NCBI GenBank assembly: GCA_022360105.1
Contig: JAKSDL010000579.1
Span: 1 to 11,969, forward strand
Direction of reading: 5' to 3'
Source of the DNA: Pseudomonadota bacterium
Lineage (GTDB): Bacteria; SAR324; XYD2-FULL-50-16; JAHJRI01
DNA length: 11,969 nucleotides
The notes under the pieces are model-generated. The model saw only the letters and a program-made list of their open reading frames with translations. It did no database searches and was not told where the DNA came from. The translations under genes and the position numbers were made by a program. Of this stretch, positions 6,750-11,969 are shown piece after piece; the stretch's first letter is position 1, and each line of letters begins with the position of its first letter.

Positions 6750-8243
6750 TTACCATTCCAGATAGTTTTCTTTGCCTTTCCTGGGAAGTGGAGTGATTGC
6801 CTGGTCCGACGGTTCCTCTATAGTGGATGGAGTTATCTGGCTGCTATATGACTGAATCAACTCCGGTTTTCTGGTTAAACCGATGTTAGCAGACTCATCC
6901 GCTTTCCCTGTAATAATAATTTGAATTTCGGACTTCATGTTCTGGGCAGACGCTGAAAGCTCTTCGGCAGATGCAGAATTTTCTTCAACGGTGGCAGAAA
7001 TTTGATTCATCCCGTCCTTAATGGTGTTAGACGTTGCAGCCTGTTCTTCTGTAGAGGCCGAAATCTGTTCAACCATATCTGCTGTTTTGTTGACGTGCTC
7101 AATAATCGTTTGCAACATTTCTCCTGCTTCATTTGAAAGCCTGGATCCCTCTTCAACTCTGGAGGCACTTTCCTTGATCAGTCCTGTGATCTCAGAAGCA
7201 GCCTTGGCACTGCGTTCTGCCAGTTTTCGAACCTCATCTGCCACAACCGCAAATCCTTTTCCGTGTTCACCAGCTCTTGCTGCCTCAATTGCAGCATTCA
7301 GCGCCAAAAGATTGGTTTGTTCGGCAATATTGGAGATGACACTGATGATTTCCGTAATTTTATCCGAAGAATCGCTAATCTGTTCCATCGATTCAATGGC
7401 TCTTTGTACTGCTTCTCCACCTGATTTGGCTTGATCCGAGGAATTATGTGCAGCCCCGGAAACATCATTGGCATTTTTAGCCACATCCTGGATTGATGAA
7501 ATCAGCTCTTCAAGCGAAGCTGTAATTTCTTCCACCGAAGAACTCTGGGATTGTGAGCTGCTGGAAAGGGACGCGGATGCCTGGGTAACCTCGCCCGTCA
7601 TTTCCTCAATTTTCATCAGATTCGATTTGAGATTTCTTACGATTACAAGGGTAGCCATCAGGGACAGAATCACACCGACAAAACCAGCTATGATAATCAA
7701 TACTTTTGTCCAATCGATGTTTTCAATAAAATTGCCAAGAATGGATTCGCTTTCGTGGCTTGCATGATTATCAATCTCCCTCATAAGTCCCTGTACCTGG
7801 CCCAACGCAACCAGGGTTTCCTGTTGAAAAACATCCAAAGCTCTTTGTTTGCCCTGGGGTGTTTTCAACAATTCTTTAATTTTAGCTGCAGACTGGTGAA
7901 GCCTGATATGGGGATCTTTCATCTTTTCAACCAGCTCATCGGTTTTAGCATCTTTGGAGGCATTACCGTACATCCATTTCCCCAGGCCGCATTGTTGATA
8001 ATCCAGCTGGACATTCAGCTCCTTGTCCAATAACAACGATGAATAGACCACGTTTACCCACTTAAGATGGTCAACCTCTTTCTCAGTGATAAAATGACTC
8101 AGATGTTGTGCATCCAATAGGGAATCATTCATTTTAACTATGTTTACAAAGTTAAAATAAATATAGGTAGTGATGGTTACCAGAAGTAGCATGATAATCC
8201 CAAAACCTGTTCCCAGTTTTTGCGCTAGCGACATTCGTTTCAT
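6750..8243 (-). CDS. Methyl-accepting chemotaxis receptor with CZB sensor domain
   Basis: A 497-residue transmembrane chemoreceptor. TM1 spans about 11-33 and TM2 about 180-202. The segment between them, expected in the periplasm, contains a full zinc-binding CZB pattern: H59-x2-W62, C85-x-LGKW90, then H112-x3-H116. Known CZB domains bind zinc through three His and one Cys, and some sense hypochlorite. The signalling tip is [20 protein letters not shown] (308-327), followed by [19 protein letters not shown]. Only about 115 residues separate TM2 from the tip, too few for a HAMP domain plus a normal signalling arm. A polar tail of about 50 residues ends in NYLEW, which matches the CheR-tethering pattern x-[HFYW]-x2-[HFYW]. 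GGAGG lies 7 nt before the ATG. The ligand, apart from probable zinc or redox sensing, is unknown. Confidence 0.92.
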   Translation of the reverse strand: MKRMSLAQKLGTGFGIIMLLLVTITTYIYFNFVNIVKMNDSLLDAQHLSHFITEKEVDHLKWVNVVYSSLLLDKELNVQLDYQQCGLGKWMYGNASKDAKTDELVEKMKDPHIRLHQSAAKIKELLKTPQGKQRALDVFQQETLVALGQVQGLMREIDNHASHESESILGNFIENIDWTKVLIIIAGFVGVILSLMATLVIVRNLKSNLMKIEEMTGEVTQASASLSSSSQSQSSSVEEITASLEELISSIQDVAKNANDVSGAAHNSSDQAKSGGEAVQRAIESMEQISDSSDKITEIISVISNIAEQTNLLALNAAIEAARAGEHGKGFAVVADEVRKLAERSAKAASEITGLIKESASRVEEGSRLSNEAGEMLQTIIEHVNKTADMVEQISASTEEQAATSNTIKDGMNQISATVEENSASAEELSASAQNMKSEIQIIITGKADESANIGLTRKPELIQSYSSQITPSTIEEPSDQAITPLPRKGKENYLEW

Positions 8244-8273
8244 GACAATTCCTCCGTTGTGAATGGCATGTGA

Positions 8274-8807
8274 CTAGATAAGCGACTGAAAAATCTCTTT
8301 AAGATCGGGAATGGTAATGACTTGATCTGTTGTTTTCCCGATTTTGCTAATATATTTCATCTCTGCCTTCATCAACCCGCTCGAAGGATTTGAGATGTTT
8401 TTTTTGGGCAATTTGACAATTTCAAGTACCTTGTCAACCAGGAGTCCGATAGAACGTTCTCTGTTGCGAACGATCATGACCCTGGAATGTTCCGTGATAT
8501 TTTCTGTTTCCAAGCCAAGTCTTCTTTTCAGGTCAACCACTGTAATCAGGTTGCCCCTGAGGTTAATTACTCCCTGCAAAAAATCCGAACTGCCCGGCAC
8601 TTTTGAGATCGACTTGGCCTTTAAGATTTCCTGCAAACTATTAAGTTCGATGCCATAAAGTTCGTTTAGCAAGTTGAAGCTGATCAAATTGACAGCTTCA
8701 TCTGATTTGTCTGTTGATTTCGATTTCTGTCTAAAGTCTTGAGCTTTGATCAAAAGGTCTTTATGATTTTGAACCTTGCAAATGCTTTCTGATGATATTG
8801 TATTCAT
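8274..8807 (-). CDS. cheW: CheW-type adaptor (second copy)
   Basis: CheW couples chemoreceptors to CheA. This 177-residue copy is a single CheW domain (about 38-175) with a polar N-terminal extension of some 37 residues. Family hallmarks are YGIELNSLQEIL (51-62), VPGSSDFLQGVINLRG (70-85), with the conserved NLRG that contacts receptor and CheA, and VVDLKRRLG (90-98). The start ATG overlaps the stop of the preceding cheW by 4 bp (ATGA), so the pair is translationally coupled. GGGAGG lies a suitable distance upstream. It differs clearly from the first copy outside the core motifs, which suggests different partners rather than a recent duplication. Confidence 0.9.
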   Translation of the reverse strand: MNTISSESICKVQNHKDLLIKAQDFRQKSKSTDKSDEAVNLISFNLLNELYGIELNSLQEILKAKSISKVPGSSDFLQGVINLRGNLITVVDLKRRLGLETENITEHSRVMIVRNRERSIGLLVDKVLEIVKLPKKNISNPSSGLMKAEMKYISKIGKTTDQVITIPDLKEIFQSLI

Positions 8808-9298
8808 GACAATCCTCCCATTAGCTCTTCAATATTAAGTACATTATCAATATCCAGATAAAGCAGGAGATTCCCATTTTTTTTAGTGACACCGATGATG
8901 AATTCCTTACCAACCATAGTTGCACCAGGTGGAGGCAACATGAAATCTGAAATGGCAAATGTGCTTACTTTATCTACCCGATCCACAATAAATCCAAATA
9001 TATAATCGCCAATCTCTGTGATCACGATATTGGTTTTTTCAAAGCTCGCCTCGCTTACAATTCCAAGCCTTCGGCGTAGATCTACTACCGGTATGATCCC
9101 CTCCCTGAGCTCAATGATGCCCTCAATCAAATCAGAAGAACCCGGCGTTTTGGTTAGTTGACTGAATTTGACGACTTCCCTGACTTTCGAGACTTCAATT
9201 CCGAGCAATTGGGTATCTATTTCGAAAACCACCAACTGCACAAAAGTGGAATCAAGTTCCGATTTAACTTCTTCCGTAACTGCAGTTTCTTCACTCAT
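8804..9298 (-). CDS. cheW: CheW-type adaptor (first copy)
   Basis: A 164-residue CheW-domain protein (about 18-158) with a short acidic N-terminus. LLGIEVSKVREVV (31-43), TPGSSDLIEGIIELREG (51-67) and VVDLRRRLG (71-79) are the CheW signature segments. The usual NLRG is ELRE here, keeping the Arg (R65) but losing Asn and Gly. The ATG at 9298 is preceded by AAAGG. The gene follows the hybrid histidine kinase by 48 bp and overlaps the next cheW by 4 bp. Together the two CheW proteins and the CheW-like domain of the CheA provide three distinct coupling modules in one cluster. Confidence 0.9.
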   Translation of the reverse strand: MSEETAVTEEVKSELDSTFVQLVVFEIDTQLLGIEVSKVREVVKFSQLTKTPGSSDLIEGIIELREGIIPVVDLRRRLGIVSEASFEKTNIVITEIGDYIFGFIVDRVDKVSTFAISDFMLPPPGATMVGKEFIIGVTKKNGNLLLYLDIDNVLNIEELMGGLS

Positions 9299-9346
9299 GA
9301 CAAACCTTTCTCAAATGTTAGAAGGTTGTTTAATGTCTTGGATGTG

Positions 9347-11725
9347 TCATATCTTCTTTTGCTTTAATACCTTACCGATGGTTTTAGCTAACGTGTGTTT
9401 GGATACCGGTTTGTTAACGGTTTGGTTAATACCTATTTTGTTTAATTTGCCTTCAGTCATCTCAACCTTGTCTGCATCCATGAGGATGATTTGCATGTCC
9501 GGCTTAATTGCGTTGATCTCTCGGGCCAATTGAATACCGCTCATCCCAGGCATAATATGATCAGTGATAACAAGATCGATGTAGCGGGCATCCTTTTTAA
9601 ATGTATTAATCGCATCAACAGGGTCCGTATGGGCAATCACGTGAAAACCGAGATTGCTTAGAATGGTTTTTCCCATGGAACAAATCATCTCTTCATCATC
9701 TATAAAAAGAATCACAACCTGGTTTTTCAAAAGATTCTTTTTTTCCTCCACAAAGGCGCTTTTAGGAATTTCCTTCCCCTCCACCAATGCCGGAAACAAC
9801 ATATTTATCTGCGTACCTTTACCCGGTTCACTTTCTACCGCTATCATCCCTTCCATGTTGTTTTCCACAATACTGTGGACCACCGCCAGTCCCATACCAG
9901 CGCCTTGCCAGTATGGCTTGGTGGTAAAATAGGGTTCAAACATCTGCTCCTTGACATCCGGCTTCATACCCACTCCGGTATCACTAATTACAAGTGATAC
10001 AAACATCCCGGTATCATCGAAGCCATAGCTTTTTGCTTCCTTTTTTTCCAATTCCACATCTTTTAATTCAAAATGCAATTGGCCCCCTGTGTTTTTCATG
10101 GCAAATTCGGAATTAGAAGCAAGATTGAGGATGATCTGCTGGATTTGAACGGGATTCCCAATTACATTATGACATTGTGTATCCACATTGCTGGAAATGC
10201 TGATCTGCGAAGCTACGCTGGATTGCAGCATTTTAATAGTTTCCTTCAGGATGGGAGCGATGCTGATAGGCTCGGTAAGCTCATGATCCGAGCGACTAAA
10301 TGTCAAAATCTGTTTTACCAGATCAGCAGCCCTCATACTTGCTTTTAGCGATTCATCAACATAGGTGTAACATTCATGATCTTTCGACAGTTTTGCAACT
10401 GCCATTTCCAGATAGCCAATCTGGGCAAACAAAAGGTTGTTAAAATCATGAGCAATCCCTCCGGCCAGTGTTCCTATGGCATTCATTTTCTGAGTGGTGG
10501 TCAGCCTTTTTTCCAATCTTGCCTGCAGTTCCTCTCGCTCCCGGCGTTCTGTTATGTCGCGTATAATGGCACAAACGGTTTTTCGCCCTTTCCAATGAAA
10601 AAATCCAGCTGTGATTTCCACCGGAAAAACCGTGTCGTCTTTCTTTTTATGCCAGTGTAAATCGATTTTGCTGGTTTCACCCACCTCCTTGGTATCGATT
10701 GACTTTACTGTCTCATCAGGCTCGGCACTGAAATCGGTTACTTTCATTTTCAGCAATTTTTCTCTTTCATACTGATAAAGCTTGGCAGCTGCGATATTGG
10801 CATCAATAACCCTGTGAGTTTCCGCATCCAATAACAATATTGCATCACGCTCATTTTCAAAAAGAAGCCGATACTTTTCCTCGTTTTCCATCACAGCCAA
10901 TTCCGCTTTTCTCTGCTCTGTTGTCTCTATCGAATACTCAATGATTTGATGAACCTCGCCCCGGCTGTTGAAGATCGGAAATCCATGGACAGAGAAATAA
11001 CGAGGGTTGTTGTCCTTGTCAAAATGTATATGTTCCGTTAAGCAAGGCTCTTTGGTAACCTGGACGGTCTTTAAAGGACAAAGACAAGCTTTATCACAGG
11101 GTGTGGTACGCCGATGAGACAACTCATAACAGGTCTTCGCGTTGTTGCCGAACATTTCCCGAGCTGTTTTATTGGCAAGAGTTACTTTATAGCTCTCAAC
11201 ATCAATGACATAAAATGGATAGCTGAATGAATCCAGAATGTTATTCAGAAAATCCTTTTCGTTTAGGAATTCTGATTCCGCTCGTTTTCTTTTTTTTACC
11301 TCTTCCTCGATAATCTTTCTCTCAGGTATGCGAGCACTGGTTAAAGAATTCTCGAATATCATCCCTTTTAAGGAAACCGGTTTGCCCTTTTTATCCACCA
11401 GGCATTGCAATTGTTCGACAACGGGTTTTTGAGTCTCATCCTTGTGAACAATCGTATATTCCCTGAAAACCCTGAATCCCGGACTGGTTTTTATTAGCTT
11501 TTTCAGTTCGCTCTTCATTCGCTTTAGATCATCAGCCGCAATGATATCGATCCATGCCGACTCACCATTGAGAAGCTCCTTTTCCAAATACCCGGTTAAC
11601 TCTTTGGTGGTACCTTTTATCGAGGTTGGGCTCATATCAAGTTGATAGTCTATGGCCAATCCATGAAAGCCAGCTATTGCCGATTCGGATGCTCCGGATT
11701 TCCTGTTTTTTGATGTTCCAGCCAT
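9347..11725 (-). CDS. Soluble PAS-rich hybrid histidine kinase
   Basis: A 792-residue cytoplasmic sensor kinase without membrane segments or signal peptide. Three PAS-type domains lie at about 20-128, 155-270 and 282-395. The second contains a cysteine cluster, C199-x10-C210-x3-C214-x-C216. The kinase core has the phospho-acceptor H426 in AGGIAHDFNNLL, the N-box NLASNSEFAM (534-543), SDTGVGM (581-587), FEPYFTTK (596-603) and GAGMGLA (608-614). The C-terminal receiver (about 670-788) keeps D676/D677, D722 and K772, but the conserved Thr/Ser is Asp (D750). ATG 11725 is the first possible start; a good ribosome-binding site is lacking, GAGG being about 24 nt away. It is first in the minus-strand cluster and may feed a cytoplasmic signal into the chemosensory output. 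Its partner is not identifiable. Confidence 0.88.
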   Translation of the reverse strand: MAGTSKNRKSGASESAIAGFHGLAIDYQLDMSPTSIKGTTKELTGYLEKELLNGESAWIDIIAADDLKRMKSELKKLIKTSPGFRVFREYTIVHKDETQKPVVEQLQCLVDKKGKPVSLKGMIFENSLTSARIPERKIIEEEVKKRKRAESEFLNEKDFLNNILDSFSYPFYVIDVESYKVTLANKTAREMFGNNAKTCYELSHRRTTPCDKACLCPLKTVQVTKEPCLTEHIHFDKDNNPRYFSVHGFPIFNSRGEVHQIIEYSIETTEQRKAELAVMENEEKYRLLFENERDAILLLDAETHRVIDANIAAAKLYQYEREKLLKMKVTDFSAEPDETVKSIDTKEVGETSKIDLHWHKKKDDTVFPVEITAGFFHWKGRKTVCAIIRDITERREREELQARLEKRLTTTQKMNAIGTLAGGIAHDFNNLLFAQIGYLEMAVAKLSKDHECYTYVDESLKASMRAADLVKQILTFSRSDHELTEPISIAPILKETIKMLQSSVASQISISSNVDTQCHNVIGNPVQIQQIILNLASNSEFAMKNTGGQLHFELKDVELEKKEAKSYGFDDTGMFVSLVISDTGVGMKPDVKEQMFEPYFTTKPYWQGAGMGLAVVHSIVENNMEGMIAVESEPGKGTQINMLFPALVEGKEIPKSAFVEEKKNLLKNQVVILFIDDEEMICSMGKTILSNLGFHVIAHTDPVDAINTFKKDARYIDLVITDHIMPGMSGIQLAREINAIKPDMQIILMDADKVEMTEGKLNKIGINQTVNKPVSKHTLAKTIGKVLKQKKI

Positions 11726-11782
11726 AGATGCACTTATGCGAATGAAGGTCCTCTTTTTTACAAGTCAATTTGGAACGTCACT

Positions 11783-11793
11783 TCCCTAAGGGA
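11783..11793. promoter_or_regulatory. Perfect 11-bp palindrome in the kinase leader
   Basis: TCCCT-A-AGGGA is a perfect inverted repeat with a one-base centre, about 60 bp upstream of the kinase start and downstream of the predicted transcript start. It is flanked by CTTCC and GGAAG-like sequence. A protein-binding site is possible. It is too tightly folded at the centre to be a typical RNA hairpin, and no T-run follows. Confidence 0.3.
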
Positions 11794-11832
11794 GGAAGAT
11801 TAAAATTCACATGCGATCACCTAACATGTCTT

Positions 11833-11851
11833 AGCAGCCTATAGAGCAGCC
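11833..11851 (-). repeat. GGCTGCT direct repeat beside the -10 box
   Basis: On the minus strand GGCTGCT occurs twice (11845-11851 and 11833-11839), 12 bp apart, immediately downstream of the predicted -10 hexamer. The position around the transcript start would suit a repressor or a leader regulatory site. Function is inferred from position only. Confidence 0.3.
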
Positions 11852-11853
11852 TT

Positions 11854-11882
11854 ATTATACAACACATTTTTTAAATAGTGAA
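11854..11882 (-). promoter_or_regulatory. Sigma-70-type promoter of the chemosensory cluster
   Basis: On the minus strand a perfect TATAAT (11854-11859) lies 17 bp downstream of TTCACT (11877-11882), which matches the -35 consensus in 4 of 6 positions. Transcription would start near 11847, giving a leader of about 120 nt before the kinase ATG. A second TATAAT occurs at 11950-11955 on the same strand, but its -35 would lie outside the window. No sigma-54 type GG/GC element was seen. Confidence 0.5.
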
Positions 11883-11969
11883 TTTTTTTGTTTCTTGAAC
11901 GACATATCGGCTAACCAGGGATTTTTCTAAGGGGTTGATCGGGATAGGGATTATAACTTTAAACTTTGT

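Noticed and set aside
2114..11432. Plus-strand open frames lying across the chemosensory genes
   Set aside because: All are antisense to genes with clear domain signatures. They show no family resemblance and no consistent ribosome-binding sites.
11811..11834. Short plus-strand ORF with GGAGG about 14 nt before ATG at 11811
   Set aside because: It encodes only seven residues, and the GGAGG is part of the palindrome region, so it is not credible as a gene.
1..11969. CRISPR array, insertion sequence, tRNA or rRNA
   Set aside because: No regular repeat-spacer pattern, transposase, terminal inverted repeats or recognisable RNA gene was seen.

Overview
The window looks like a Desulfobacterota-type (deltaproteobacterial) chromosome segment of moderate to low G+C. 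This is inferred from the gene families only: a CZB-domain chemoreceptor, a PAS domain with a CY...PC...C.CPL cysteine pattern, and a QHG-type SixA. No rRNA or other phylogenetic marker is present, so lineage stays tentative.

Layout. Positions 1-421 are non-coding leader with short repeats, and a promoter at 329-358. The only plus-strand gene (422-1903) is an AlbA_2/HATPase/winged-helix protein of the Schlafen-like DNA-binding class. Its promoter carries three TTCGG boxes at exact 22-bp spacing, plus a fourth upstream. From 11725 down to 1964 every gene is on the minus strand and closely spaced, forming one chemosensory cluster. In transcription order: a soluble PAS-rich hybrid histidine kinase; two CheW adaptors (ATGA overlap); a two-TM chemoreceptor with an extracytoplasmic zinc-binding CZB domain; CheR; a roughly 170-bp gap; CheD; a rebuilt CheA with an N-terminal receiver; and a SixA-type phosphohistidine phosphatase. 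The minus-strand cluster and the plus-strand gene converge at about 1904-1963.

How the genes fit together. The receptor should signal through CheW to the CheA-like kinase. It ends in NYLEW, which matches the CheR-tethering pentapeptide pattern, and CheR is the next gene. CheD supplies receptor deamidation. No CheB, CheC, CheZ or free-standing CheY is present. Phospho-output may go to the receiver fused to the front of the CheA, or to partners outside the window. SixA beside a CheA with a clear Hpt histidine suggests that Hpt phosphate is removed by SixA rather than by a CheY phosphatase. No flagellar or pilus gene is present, so motility versus another regulated output cannot be decided here.
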